Assembly: GCA_003254905.1 (NCBI GenBank)
Contig: QANU01053049.1
Location: forward strand, 20,008-84,007
Length of the DNA stretch: 64,000 bases
Direction: 5' to 3'
Source of the DNA: Nissolia schottii
Lineage: Eukaryota; Streptophyta; Magnoliopsida; Fabales; Fabaceae
A program made the translations under genes and the position numbers. Shown in pieces: positions 1 through 12,020 of this stretch (positions are counted from its first letter, which is position 1; every line of letters begins with the position of its first letter). The notes under the pieces are model-generated. The model saw only the letters and a program-made list of their open reading frames with translations. It searched no databases and was not told the DNA's origin.

Positions 1-3000
1 GGTGAATCTACCTTCAGTGATCTGCAAGAGGAAGTTAATGAAATAAACCCCGCGGTTTCTTTGAATGCCCTTCATGGTGATTCCGCATATCCTATGATGA
101 GGTTAATAGGATGGATTGGCAAGAAGAAGATTTTTGTGCTTGTGGATACGGGGAGCACGCACAATTTTGTGAACCAGGAACTTTGCAAGGGCGACATTGC
201 GTAATTGTAGCCAATGGAACCTGTGCAGACCACGGTTGCAGATGGGGGAACAATCCAAGGGGCTGGCTGTTATGACAATATCCAATGGAAAATGCAAGGG
301 TATGAGCTTACTACTTCAACTATTGCTATTCCTTTAAGTAGCTGTGACTTGATTTTAGGCATGCAATGGCTTAGGCAGTGGGGAACCATTTCGTGGGACT
401 ATAAGAACTTAGTAATGGAATTTTATATGGGCAATAATAAGGTCCAATTGACTGCTGTGAAGGGGACAGCCAACAGGGTGGTCGATGCCACTAAACTCAA
501 CCATTTATTGGTAAAGGATAAGTACTGCTATATGCTGCAATTACTGCCTTGCACGAATAATAGACTGTGTTGCGCAATAATGGGTGAGGAAAAAGATACT
601 AGTCAGGTAGAAGAGCATAAGGCTGCACTCTTGGAGGAGTTCCAGGATGTCTTTGCTGAACCTAAGGAATTACCACATTTTAGGGGGATACATGATCATA
701 AAATTGTGCTAAAAGAGGGCTCCAACCCCACTGCATTGAGACCCTATAGATACGCACCTGCTCAGAAGGATGTGATTGATAGCATGGTTAAGGAACTGTT
801 AGAATCAGGGGTGATTCAATCCAGTTATTCCCCATTTGCTGCTCCAATTGTGTTAGTAAAGAAGAAATATGGAAGTTGGAGGATGTGTGTGGACTATAGG
901 AAATTAAATGACATGACCATCAAGGCGAAATTCCCAATCCCATTGGTTGAAGACCTATTGGATGAACTACGAGGGACCAAGGTGTTTTCTAAGCTTGACT
1001 TGAGAGCCGGATACCACCAGATTCACATGAGGCCAGAGGATGTGGAGAAGACCGCTTTTCAAACTCATTTGGGACAATTCGAGTATGTGGTGATGCCGTT
1101 TGGATTGTCCAATGCGCCTTCGACGTTTCAAGGTGCCATGAATACAATTTTTGCCCCTCTACTTAGGAAGTGTGTCCTAATATTTTTTTATGATATATTG
1201 GTTTATAGCTCGTGTGTGGAGGATCACTTATCCCATCTTCAGAATGTCCTTTCCATTTTAAGAGCTAACCAGTTTTTTGCAAAAAGGAGCAAATGTACCT
1301 TCTTTACCCCCAAGATAGAATATTTGGGCCATTTTATCTTGGCCGAAGGAGTTTCCACGGATCCTGCCAAGATTAAGGCTGTCCAAGAGTGGCCTATCCC
1401 GCAGAATGTGAAACAATTCATGGGATTCTTAGGCCTCACTGGGTATTATAGAAGTTTTATGAGGAATTACAGCATTATTTCATCTCCACTAACCGATTTG
1501 CTGAAAAGGGATTCTTTTACCCGGACACCGCAAGTTGAGTCAGCTTTCCTGCAACTGAAAAACACCCTAGTTACAACCCCTGTTCTGTCTCTACCTGATC
1601 TACAGGTGCCCTTTGTTGTGGAGACAGACGCCTCAAGCACAGGTGTGGAGCTGTCCTGATGCAAACAGGCCACCCAGTTGCCTTTATCAGCAAGGTTTTA
1701 TCGCCAAAAAATAGACTGTTATCTGTTTATGATAAGGAGTTATTGGCCTTGGTTCATGCAATTTCCAAATGGCACCAATATCTCTCGATTCAGCCTTTTA
1801 CCATCAGGACTGACCAGAAAAGCCTGAAATTTTTGCTGGAACAAAGGTTGTCGACTCCTGCACTATATAGGTGCGGTCACCAAACTCATGGGATTGTCTT
1901 ATGATATACAGTATAAGAAAGGGGCTGAGAATGTGGCTGCAGACTCCCTATCTCGTGCTTCTCATGGGGAGCTGTTGCACCTCTCCGTTTCCAACATATC
2001 TTCAGAATTCTGGGAGGTGTTAGTGCAGGCTTATAAGCAGGATATTCAGTTACAGCAGCTGAAATCAAGAATTGTTGATGATCCTGGCTTACATACAGGG
2101 TATAGGGTGGTGGATGATTTTGTCTTTAAAGGGCATCGCTTGCTCATTCCAAAAGAAGTTGTCGTTCGCAACTTGATTTTACAATGGCTGCACACTTCAC
2201 ACCAAGGGGGCACTCGGGAATAAGAGCTTTAGTTCACAGGATTAAATCCATATTCTATTGGAAAGGCTTGAGTAAAGATGTAGCTAGCTTCATTCAAGGG
2301 TGTGAAACGTGTTTAAGATGCAAATATGAGAGGGTGGCTTCCCCAGGGCTGCTACAGCCTTTGCCAATTCTGGAGGGCGTTTGGCATAGCATTTCAATGG
2401 ATTTCATTGAAAAGCTACCAAATTCAGAGGGGAAGGATACAATTTGGGTGGTTGTGGATAGATTGAGCAAGTTTGCTCACTTTATTGCTCTTTCACACCC
2501 CTTCACTGCAAGTCAGCTAGCTGACATTTTCATCAAGGACATTTATAGACTACATGGCACCCCGTCTAACATTGTCAGTGACTGTGACCCCCTATTCACT
2601 AGCTAATTCTGGATGGCTTTCCTGTAACAGCTCGGTGTCTCTCAGAGTCTTTCTACAGCCTATCACCCCCAGTCAGATGGGCAAACTGAAGTTCTGAATC
2701 GCTGCCTGGAACATTATCTACGAGCAATGACATGGCAGAGGCCAAAGGAATGGTTTCGGTGGCTATCTTTAGCTGAATGGTGGTACAATACCACTTTCCA
2801 CTCAGCCATACAAGCCACCCCTTATGAGGTGTTATACGGACAACCGCCGCCCATTCATCTACCTTACTTCCCCCATAGTACCCCTGTTAAGGCGGTGGAT
2901 TGCAGCTTTATTGCACGAGAGGCTATGCTGCGAAAACTGAAGACTAATTTGCAGGTGGCGCAGAACAGCATGAAGCAGTTGGCTGACAGACACAGGTCTG

Positions 3001-3439
3001 ATCGTGTTTTCAAGGTTGGGGATTGGGTTTTCCTCAAGCTACAGCCCTATAGGCAGCTCTCCGTGCAGCCCCGTGGCCATGAGAAATTGTCCTCAAGGTA
3101 CTTTGGCCCATACCAGATTCTTCAGAGGGTAGGAGAGGTGGCATATACTCTGAAGTTACCCGCCGAGTCACGGTTCACCCTACCTTCCATGTTTTGTTGT
3201 TGAAGGCGTGCAAGGACCCTTCCGTTCAGCTCAGGGCTTTGCCACGGGAATGGGGCCAATCAGAGTTGCCCAAGGAACCTCTAAAGATTTTAGAAAGGCG
3301 TATGGTACAGCGGCGGCACAGAGCAGTCATTGAGGTGCTCATCCAGTGGAAAGGCGAACTGGAGGAAGATGCAACCTGGGAGGTTCTGTTTGAGATACAA
3401 CAGCAATTTCCTAATTTTGATACTAGGGCTTTTCCTTGA
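1..3439 (+). pseudogene. Decayed Ty3/gypsy retrotransposon polyprotein (protease, RT, RNase H, integrase, chromodomain-like)
   Basis: The polyprotein enters from the left edge. Domains in order: an aspartic protease with DTGS (about 148-159); reverse transcriptase with WRMCVDYRKLN, FSKLDLRAGYHQI and MPFGLSNAP (about 850-1420); RNase H beginning at TDAS (about 1621-2000); an integrase zinc finger (HSGI, then C-x2-C, about 2170-2330) and DDE core (MDF, VSDCDP, QTEVLN); and a C-terminal chromodomain-like piece with LIQWKG and ATWE (about 3340-3385). It is dead. TAA at 202-204 and TAG at 208-210 interrupt the protease region, and TAA at 2604-2606 and 2625-2627 interrupt the integrase. Frame changes lie near 1640-1657, 1855-1900, 2190-2220 and 3172. 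The first aspartate of the RT catalytic pair (1189-1191) is tyrosine (FFYDIL). The domain order PR-RT-RH-IN identifies Ty3/gypsy, and the C-terminal domain suggests a chromovirus (inference). Confidence 0.93.
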
Positions 3440-3455
3440 GGTCAAGAAATGTTTT

Positions 3456-3465
3456 GAGGGGGGGA
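3456..3465 (+). other. Polypurine tract of the gypsy element
   Basis: A G-rich run just after the polyprotein stop and just before the LTR is the expected plus-strand primer site of an LTR retrotransposon. It fixes the boundary between internal region and 3' LTR. Confidence 0.7.
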
Positions 3466-3467
3466 TT

Positions 3468-3681
3468 TAATACGTGTAAAATAGTTGGGAAGCAGTTAGA
3501 GAGTTTGTTAGAAACTCTAACTGAATAACTGAGATGGAATTGACTATAAAAGAGTGTAAGGATACAGTTAGAGTCATTGAATAACATACCTGATTCAGTT
3601 TCTATCTTCTTTGTTCTCTCTGCTTCTGCTCTACGACTTCTCTCCCCCTGTTTCTTCTCTTCTTCCCTTTTCTTCCTATCA
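3468..3681 (+). mobile_element. 3' LTR of the gypsy element (about 214 bp)
   Basis: The segment follows the polypurine tract, contains a TATA box (TATAAA at 3545-3550) and a pyrimidine-rich tail, and ends in CA at 3681. The start appears to be TA where TG is expected, fitting the general decay of this copy. From 3683 onward the sequence matches 58104-58368, so 3681/3682 is the right insertion boundary. The 5' LTR lies outside the window. The insertion sits in what looks like an intron or flank of an RLP gene. Confidence 0.7.
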
Positions 3682-3682
3682 C

Positions 3683-3960
3683 TTGATGACACAATTCAGA
3701 TGACAAATGAAGTTGATCCGCTGCACTTAATTAACAACTACATAATTAAGTAACATTCAATAGCAACTAAATAGTAGAGGCCGAGGCTTAGAAGAACATT
3801 AGATAATAGAGCTATACAATTAGAGAAAATATCTATTCTTTTTTTATTTTTAATGTGTATTCAGATTCTATTAAAGAATAATTTAATTCAACTTAAAGAA
3901 AATTAGGTATTTAATAGTTTGGGAGAGTGATAATAGACTAAAGATTTAAGAAACCTTTAA
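3683..3960 (+). repeat. RLP intron/flank segment, copy 1 (second copy at 58104-58368)
   Basis: This non-coding AT-rich block is nearly identical to 58104-58368. Here it lies about 0.55 kb upstream of the LRR exon at 4505, so it is probably intron sequence of an RLP gene that was duplicated together with the gene. Between it and the exon (3961-4504) I see only AT-rich sequence. Confidence 0.75.
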
Positions 3961-4504
3961 CTAAAGATAATTTAAGAATTTTAGGGGGGAAAAATCACAA
4001 AGTGCGAGTGGTAGAGACATAACGGAGTGGATATATGGGAGTGGATATTGTGACATATAATTTTTCAACGATCATTATTAACTTATGGAAAGAGTATTAA
4101 AAAAATAACTGTCACTATTTGCTTCAAATTATATCTAATTATTTTAAAATTTATATATATCATTTAATTGAAAAATAATTTTTCTTAAAAATAACCCAAA
4201 AAGGATCCGTAATGTATGATAGTTTAATTTATATTATTAAAATAATATACATTGATCTTCAGCAAAGTCACTGTAGTTCACATTACATGTTATAAATAAG
4301 AACTTTTTCCTTAGTTTTTTCTTTTTTGTTATTTCTTTGCCCATATAATACTTACTTCATCGCATTAGTTAGTTATTTCTCGTAAATTATGCAAAAATAA
4401 AATTTATATATACTTTTTAATTTAGCAAAAATGTAGTATATTAAAAGAAACAGGTCATGATGCACGTATGTTTTAAACTTCACGTTGCTCTACTTGTTTT
4501 GAAG

Positions 4505-4645
4505 AATTTTCAAGATTGAAGAAATTGGAGACCTTAGATCTTTCAAGCAATAGTCTGACAAGCAGCATCCTTCCAAGTTTTAATGGATTAACATCGCTAA
4601 GGACTTTGTACCTCCACGATAATTCAATGAATGGTTCTGCTCAAG
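4505..4645 (+). pseudogene. Internal LRR exon of a receptor-like protein (copy 1)
   Basis: The exon is 141 bp, bounded by an AG acceptor (4503-4504) and a GT donor (4646-4647, context CAAG|GTATGT), and starts and ends in phase 1. It encodes about two leucine-rich repeats, with LKKLETLDLSSNSL and FNGLTSLRTLYLHDNS readable. It is 141 bp like the exon at 30168-30308 and clearly homologous to it. RLPs are extracellular LRR receptors without a kinase domain that act in immunity or development. The next phase-compatible exon on this strand is 16581-18748, but the intron between them contains a partial duplication and several transposons. Whether the two still splice together is unknown, so I call it a fragment. 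Confidence 0.8.
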
Positions 4646-5839
4646 GTATGTGTGTTGCCCTTTTCTTTTGTGATTAACAAACACATAAACCCACAACTTG
4701 CTTTACGCAACAGATTTTGGCTTGGTAGGTTACTGCTATAAAAAAAAATAGCATAACTCAATTTGTTTTATTTGATAAATAAAATGTAGAATTAATTATT
4801 TTTATGGTTTTAGAAAAGAAAAAATGTTTTGTTTACACTACTTTTCAGTTACCACGTTAAATGCACATTTTTTTCCTCTTCTTTTACCCTCTCACACACA
4901 CTCTTCTTCTACTACTCTTTCTATCACCTCTCTTCTCCTCTCACAAACTTTTGTTTTCTTCATTTGTTTAGTTTTCTAATTAAGTTGTTTTTTTTTTCAT
5001 TTATCAAATACACTATTTTGATATAATTTTTCTTCTTCTTCTTTTTTTTTCTTCTTTACAAGACATTATGGATCTTAAAGTTTTCATTTTCGTATATGCT
5101 TGTGCAGTTTTTTAGTTTTTGTGATTATTGAAAAGTTTGTGCATGTGTGTAGAAAAGTTTGTGCATTATTATTGAAAAGTTTATGCAAATGAGCACCAAT
5201 GTTTTCTTCTTCATATTCGTTTTTCGTTTTTGTTTCTGCTTGTTCAAAAAAATTTGTGCACTTGAGTACCACAATTTTCTTATTCTTCGTTTTCATTTCA
5301 TTTTCATCTTATTATTTGCTTCTGCCGGTTAAAAAGTTTGTGCATGTCAGTTCAAAAGTTTGTGTATTTGCTTTAAAATGTTTTATCGTAGCAACTCCAT
5401 TCACATGCTTAGAATGTGAGCGACGAGCAAGAGAGCACAACAATTACTTTTCATTATTTAATGCGCCACAAATTTGACCTAATTTGGTTCCGTATGTGAA
5501 TAATGTTTGTGCAAGTGTGTAGAAAAAGTGTGTGCATGTGTGCGCAAAAATTTGTGCATTCAATGCATCTAATTTTTGTATACGTACATCATACAATAGT
5601 TGTATAGTGACAACAAAGCTTATGTACATCTAGCATTACTGTTTTAAAATTCAAGAGTGTTTTTGTTATTTTTATGAGTAATATTTTAAAAATTGATATA
5701 TGCTCTTTAAATCTTAAAATATTAATATAACATTAAATTTTGATGGTCATTAAAATTTTACATATAACATTAAATTATATTTACTATAATAATTTTATAT
5801 ATTAAAAACAACTTTAAAATATATTTACCAAATATAAAA
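4646..5839 (+). repeat. RLP intron segment, copy 1 (second copy at 11941-12020 plus 15059-16110)
   Basis: The segment begins at the donor of the LRR exon and is closely similar to 11941-12020 joined to 15059-16110. The second copy is interrupted by a solo LTR. It contains pyrimidine-rich stretches and a degenerate array of AAAGTTTGTGCA units at about 5128-5560. Short ORFs here are low-complexity and not genes. Confidence 0.85.
5128..5560 (+). repeat. Degenerate tandem array with core AAAGTTTGTGCA
   Basis: The 12-base core recurs many times with variable spacers such as TGTGTAGA and TTATTATTG. The paralogous intron copy at 15389-15830 carries the same array with different unit numbers, so it predates the duplication and has changed since. 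Confidence 0.65.
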
Positions 5840-7529
5840 TGATAACAAGGTTGTTATCCACAACGTGAACTAATCATTTAATGATGACAAAATCAAATTC
5901 ATCAGGATTTATTTTATATGTGAATTGAACAATTCCAAAACATCAATAACTAATAAGTTAACATTATGTCATACTATCAATTAGTAGGTCCTAATTTATG
6001 CAATTTAGGTTTTGATATAAAAAATAAGCAAAAATTTATTAGCAATTACATGATATTAGAACACTCAAAATGATGACATAATTACTATGTAAATAGGACT
6101 CGCCATAAGCTGTAATCATAAACTCATACACGAACCTACAAGATTCCATGGCTAGGGCTTCCTTTGTAACTCACAACACAACTCTTGATGGAACAAGTTA
6201 TGGAGTGGTCATGTGTACTGGTGAGTACAGAGGGGACCAAGTCACACATTTAAATAGTCAGAAACCCTAATACTCAGCCATCATAGGCCTATAGGTTAAG
6301 GTCTACACCATTATCCATATTAATCAATTCATAGTTATTAAAATCGGCCTGGTGATCAACCCAGTTACCCTATTGGATCACTAGATCACTTGCTGAACTG
6401 AATTTTAGTTAATAAATATAAATAATTTAATTTAATTTCATTAGATAGATAATATATATATATATGTGTGTGTGTGTGTATTTAATTTAATGCAACACAA
6501 TACACAATAATATGCTTAGCTTGGAAGTAGATAGTGCATTATGCAAGAAAGTAGATTGGGTTCGATTATACTAATCAACATTTCTAAAAAAATATTCAAG
6601 AACAACATTTTTAAAAAATATTCAAGATTTTCTTAAACCACTTCAATTGCCACTAGGGTGGTTCATACCAGGTCGCCTGAATTTGGCTAGTTTGCTCCAG
6701 GTCACTGGGTTCCAGGTTGACCCAGCCAGGTCAGGTCAGATTTTAAAATTATGAATCAATTATACAATGTTCAACCCACCAATTAAGTCACAATATTGGG
6801 CTCAAAAGCGTCCTATCTTGATCAAGTCATCCCGCTTTTATCAAAACAAAAAATCACATTTGGTTGCAACCCAATTAGAATTAAATAATTCTAACAAATA
6901 TTATTTAAAATATGAAAACGATAAGAGAACAAATATAAATTATGAAAAAAAAACTAACCTCTTAAGTGTTTTACTCCAATTATAGCATGTAATCTCTATG
7001 TAGTAATTGTGGTTGGTTCTCTTACTACCAATCTAAAATTGGGAAAAAGAGCAGAGAGTACAAGAGAGTTGAGAGAACGTGAGAGACCAAAGAGGTCTCA
7101 GGAGAGAAATAAAATCTCATATGCCCTCCCACAAAAAAAAAAAAGCAGTCTTAATGGGGCAACGACTTATATACAGGTTAAGAGAAGGTTTTCTTTATAT
7201 GTCAGTAAATTAATAAACCAACCCAACCATTATGACAAGGTCCACACACAAGGTCCATAATGACAACAACAATAGACCCAATAACAATAAATAACATAAT
7301 TAATAGGGCTAAACAACACGCATTGATTATTTTGATATCCAATTAATCTAAGTAAAAAATAATTGTGATTTGAATTTACTAAACCACGCGTGTGGCGTTT
7401 GTTTAAGTCGATACTGTGTTTTGTGAAATCTACACAGGTTATGAGGGTTAGCTAATTGGTATCCCTCTGTTTGAGCTATAAAAACTTCTTCCGTAAGATA
7501 ACCAATTAGAAACGCGTTGTTAAAGTCAA
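5840..7529. other. Gene-free AT-rich interval
   Basis: I find no supported gene. There is a TA/TG microsatellite at about 6450-6480 and a G+C-richer block at about 6340-6740 with recurring GGTCA/CCAG words, possibly a degraded repeat. The ORFs at 6767-6985 and 7009-7260 lack recognisable domains. Confidence 0.5.
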
Positions 7530-8526
7530 ACTACCAAATCTTCAAACCACTTGAGAGAGTGAGAGAGAGTGAGAGGACAAGTCTCATAGTAGGTGGCTTA
7601 ACTACTAGGCTAAATATCTTTGCAAAGTCAATTCCTTCTTGTTGGTGATAGCCCTTGGCAAATAGATGTGCTTCATATTTTTGTACACTACCATCAGGAT
7701 ACCTCTTCACTTTCATGACCCAACGATAACCAATAGGATTCTTATCATTAGGAAAAGACACAAGAGGTCATGCATTATTCTTTAACAATGTTTTCCAAGA
7801 GTATGCATTAATAAAGGAGATATAGTGTCTATGATTACTTGTTGAATACAGAAGAGCAGGACCCCATCTATCTGAAGACACTAGTTGCAATGGGGAATCA
7901 TATATATGATCAGATATAGGATGAGGCAACTAATGAATTTTACTCATGCACCATGATTGGCGAGAAGAATCTGATTTATTCATTCAACAATGATGTTGCT
8001 TCTTCACTGGATTTGGAAGGTTTTTGTCAAACCAATAGAAGCATTCCTAAGCCAAGTGCTCGTGGCCACCACAAAGTTGACATTAAGTGGGATCGTTGCT
8101 GCTCACTCAGACCATCCAAGATTACCTCAATGTGTTCACTATTTGTCAATGGCGAAGCCACGTTGGCAAGAGAATTAGTGAATTTCTTGATCTTGAGGAG
8201 ATACGCTGGAGCAACTGCTTCCTTTTTAAGAGCTTTGAGCTAAGTCATGAACATGCGAACTAGTGCACGAGTATGTTCTACGAAGTAGTTCTAAATTTTT
8301 TCCAAAATTTTATGTGGGAATTCACAACCAACCAATTTATTAGCAAACACATAAACAACAAAGGTAAGAAGCGAATTAGCAAGATAATGATCTTGCTCGT
8401 CCCGTTGCATGTGCTCCTACAATTCAATGTCCTCTTCCTTGTAATCAATTCTCTTGAACTATGGGGGAATTTTATCCTTCGAGAGATGATGCTTAAGCTT
8501 GTGCGCTTTTGCGCTTTGATGGTGAA
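7530..8526 (-). pseudogene. Ty1/copia fragment: RT joined to gag (UBN2-type) remnant
   Basis: On the minus strand 7531-7761 encodes the N-terminal part of a copia reverse transcriptase, with GYRWVMKVKRYPDGS, AKGYHQQEGIDF and VVKPPTMRLVLS readable. Upstream in the same frame a TGA replaces the tryptophan usual in the NNTW motif (near 7770). From about 8243 down to 8060 the minus strand encodes a gag fragment with YLLKIKK and PLTNSEHIEVI. Protease and integrase are missing between gag and RT, so this is an internally deleted element. At its right edge it is interrupted by the solo LTR at 8527, which duplicated GTGAA. The + strand ORFs at 7953-8243 and 8273-8776 are shadows. Confidence 0.8.
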
Positions 8527-11210
8527 TGTAACATCCCAATTTTTCCCTTACAAAGATTTCGCGCAATTAAAGTGTACTCGAGACGATTATTTAGACTGGA
8601 AATTTAATTATAAAGGTTTTCTTATCCAAAATTCCAGTCAAAATAATGGTTTCGTAAGCTCACGGAAATTTCGCGAGATCCGAACCAATTTTCGGTCAAC
8701 ACCGAAATTTGGTCAAGTCCCAAAGGTATCCACAAAATACTCTTACGGAAATAGGTCCACGAATATCTTAACCTGACATACCATCTTGATCAGGAAATTA
8801 GTAGATCGCAACTATGTGTTCAGAATATTTTTAGGATATCCTTGCACGAGAAACTAACGACCAATTGCGATCAAACATGATCAAAATTAATACCAACCAA
8901 AGTATAGCTTATCCGCTGCCACGGTTGGCAGGGATAAGTACGCGGATATATATATAATAAGTAAAAGTAAAAATAATAATAATATAATAATAATAATATT
9001 ATTATAATAATATAAAGTAATAACTGAGGCGGCATATGCTCACTGCCTCAGTAGTGTGAGTGTGTATATATACACACACACACACACACCTTTGTGCCAA
9101 TTTTCCAAGCCTCCAATGCATAAACTTCATCTGCTAAATATATTTCTATTCTTATTGTGCACTCTGCGGTTACATTGTCGGACTCAAGAAAAATAGGAGG
9201 AATACGTCAACGTGGAGAGAATATTTTTCTCTTCACTTTCACCGATTCAAAACGCTTTTAGGAGGTGGGTAATCGTAGACCCACTGTCTATGTGGTTTAC
9301 TATGATGTTTTATAAGTGTCTATGTGAAAATATAACGTAGTAGATTTTATGTAGAAAATATAGAGATAATGACGTGAAGATGATTTTATGTAGTTTTAAT
9401 GTTAGAAAAATATAATTGTGCTGGTTGGAGCTGTGTGGAAAGGCCTCAGGAACTTACGAAATAATTTTGACGCTGGAACTGATTTGGCCTCAACTCTCCC
9501 AGCGGTACGCTGAGCAGCCTTGCCTAGGCACTGAGCTGCCAAGCCTGAAGACCCCTGAATTTTATGTACCATGATTAGAGTAACTACGTCATTATGTTTT
9601 GAATCGTATTAACATGTATCAGCAGGACCCGGTCGTCATTAGCGCTTTAGGACGTAGAATAATTAAGTGTTGAGGATGTGCGAAACCATAAAGGGTTAGT
9701 TGACAACTAATAAGAAAGTTAAGAAGGATAGCGTAGGAAGAGTATGAATTTGGTAAATGTACAAATGAACAGAATAAATAAGCCTAAGATAGAAATAAGT
9801 ATGTAAGAGAACTATAGAGCCAAGAGAATGTATAGACATTATGAAGGTATATCAGAGGAACCTTGAAAACGTGATGATGCACTATGATAAGATATGGTTA
9901 TTACCCTACCTGGCATAAGGCCGGTAGTGAAAAGTCTAAGGTTTCCGTAGGTAGGAGCCTGCGGAGAAGTAAAGATAAGTATTCATGTCGGTATGTGGCT
10001 TGCAGGAAAGGGACGGTCAGTATTTCCTGTAGGTAGGTTGCTTGCAGGAGTGTTCATTTCCTTGTCGGTAGGTGGCTTGCAGGGGAGAGGATGGTCAGTA
10101 TTTCCTGTAGGTAGGTTGCTTGCAGGAGCGTTCATTTCCTTGTCGGTATGTGGCTTGCAGGGGAGGGGACGGTCAATGTTTCCTGTAGGTAGGTCACTTG
10201 CAGGGAAGGGGACAATCAGTGTTTCTTTTAGGTAGGTGGCTTGCAGGGATGTTCACTTCCCTATTGGTAGGTGGCTTGCAGGGAAGGGGATTTTCCATGT
10301 TCCTGTAAGTAGGTGGCTTACAGGGAAAAGAATATGATAATATGTATGTAAAGAGGCAATGACAAGTACGAAGGATTTCACGAAGAACCCCAACACGAGA
10401 ATAAGAGATGCAAGAAAGATATGACATAAAGTCACGAATAGAATGTAGTAAGCATAGAAAGTTTTCCTATGTTAAGTAAGTCAAAAGACCAAATTCCCCA
10501 ATCACCTAGTAAACTAGTTAAAGCTGCTCAGGACTAGCAGGATTAATAATAACAACTAGGGTTTTAGTATGATACAACACCTAGAGACCTCTGAGCGGCA
10601 GAATCATAACTGAGTAGAAAACCAGGAGTGATCCCCCAAGGTTTCCCACAGAGGACGCAATGTTTTCACCCCCACTCCTTTATGGTTCCAAGCTAGCACG
10701 ACATGTACGCTGATACGGAGCAGACATAGAAGGACGCGCAAAGACTCGGGTGTCAGAGGATTCCGAGGAAGTAAAGAACAATAGCTTATGCTTTATGCTT
10801 AGAATTAGCTAAAGGGACTAGATGCGCCCTTAGCCCTTAGGAGAATTAAATGTATCCGGTATACTTGAATGTGTAATTATAAATTATTACTCGAACGTGT
10901 ATCGTGTTATGGACCAGATAATTGTATATACATATACTTATATCATGAGATCTTCTATATCAATATCCCATAGTTTAATTATCACTTAAGTCCATCGGGA
11001 CTCTATCGTTTGTATATCTATATGCTTTCACGAATACGTATGACTCATAGTTTATGTAGGAAAGGGAAAAGTTTGAAAACGGTCCATTATTTTGAGTAAG
11101 AAATATTTGCAAAGCAAAAAGTAGGGGTAGAAGTAACCCAAACACAGCAGATAACAACCCTGTGAGCATTGCTTACTCCTATGGAGTTGGCAGTTAGCAG
11201 GGGTGTTGCA
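8527..11210 (+). mobile_element. Solo LTR A of the large TGTAAC family (2684 bp)
   Basis: It starts TGTAACATCCC, ends GGGTGTTGCA, and is flanked by the 5 bp duplication GTGAA (8522-8526 and 11211-11215). It shares the start, end and internal landmarks of the copies at 34243-36849 and 60274-64000 and, in the opposite orientation, of the copies at 12021, 45630, 50113 and 51531. A GTGGGTAAT motif lies at about 9265. A minisatellite occupies 9988-10330. No coding sequence was found. A TG...CA structure with a 5 bp duplication and no internal region indicates a solo LTR left after recombination. Confidence 0.88.
9988..10330 (+). repeat. Minisatellite with core GTAGGTGGCTTGCAGG
   Basis: About nine variant copies of the 16-base core are spaced roughly 35-42 bp apart, with alternating spacers giving a higher-order dimer of about 75 bp. 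Other copies of this LTR hold a different array at the same relative place (for example 13364-13506). The ORFs at 9993-10235 and 10194-10435 are by-products of this repeat. Confidence 0.85.
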
Positions 11211-11940
11211 GTGAACAATGCTTAATGCCGCCATGACAAGAAGTTCTCGTTGTTAAACTTGAAGGACACTAGATTCACGAATTTCTTCTGCTAACTCTAT
11301 CATAATTCAATAGTAGTGGAACAATTTACTGTGACTCTCAAGTTCTCCATGGACTCGTTGCAACGAATGGTACCATGTAAGGAAAGCTAAAGAACTAGAG
11401 AGAATTTGTGAAAGTGGAAAATCATTGTTGTGCTATTGAGACCATCTTTCTTCTAGGAGAGAAGCTTCTACATAATTTGGTCGAATCAATTTTAGATCTG
11501 ACGATTTCTTGAACCGTTAAATCATCCGATATTGAGCCATCAAGAGAGATTCAATATCATCCATAGTATGTGGATCTACTCTTGAGGTGATGGATGTGAA
11601 AAATGGAGCATATTCCTTACTCAAAACATCCATGATTACCTCGATGTGTTCACTATTTGTCAATGGCAAACCTACATCAGTGAGAGAAATAGTGAGTTTC
11701 TTGATCTTTAGGAGATACACCAGAACAATTGCTTCCTTTTCAGAGCTTTGAGTTGAGTCTTCATTTGGCGAACTCAAGCACAAGTGTATGCTACGAAGTA
11801 GTTCTCAATTATTTCCCAAATTTGATCTGTGAATTCACAACCAACTAAACAATTAGCAAACACAGAATCAACAGAGTCAAGAAGCCAATTAGCAAGGTGA
11901 TGATCTTGCTCTTTCCATTGAATGGTTCGTTATCTGTAAA
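11211..11940 (-). pseudogene. Ty1/copia gag fragment (UBN2-type), second piece
   Basis: Minus-strand 11783-11517 encodes copia gag with YLLKIKK, PLTNSEHIEVIMD, TSITSRVDPHT and DDIESLLMAQ readable. The nucleotide sequence of 11628-11930 also resembles 8098-8430, so two gag copies lie on either side of LTR A. At 11926-11940 the sequence changes to a stretch resembling the end of the RLP LRR exon (TGAATGGTTC), followed directly by the duplicated intron at 11941. A recombination breakpoint therefore lies at the exon/intron border. Confidence 0.72.
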
Positions 11941-12020
11941 AGGTATGTGTGTTGCCCTTTCCTTTATTGATTAACAAACCCATACACCCACAACTTGCTT
12001 CTGATTTCGGCTTGGTTGGT
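11941..12020 (+). repeat. RLP intron segment, copy 2, left part
   Basis: It matches the first 80-100 bases of the intron after the exon at 4505-4645, including the donor context AAGGTATGTGTGTTGCCC. It is cut at 12020 by the solo LTR H and resumes at 15059. Confidence 0.8.

Noticed and set aside
4829..5477. F/S-rich ORFs in the intron after the LRR exon
   Set aside because: They lie in a pyrimidine-rich, tandemly repeated intron; the paralogous intron copy at 15131-15626 does not conserve the frames.
8273..8776. 167-codon + strand ORF
   Set aside because: It is antisense to the copia gag fragment and runs into LTR A across the insertion site, so it cannot be an ancestral gene.
9993..10435. 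Overlapping ORFs on both strands with repeated VGRLLAG / SHLP words
   Set aside because: They are produced by the GTAGGTGGCTTGCAGG minisatellite in LTR A; the repeat is a non-coding array.
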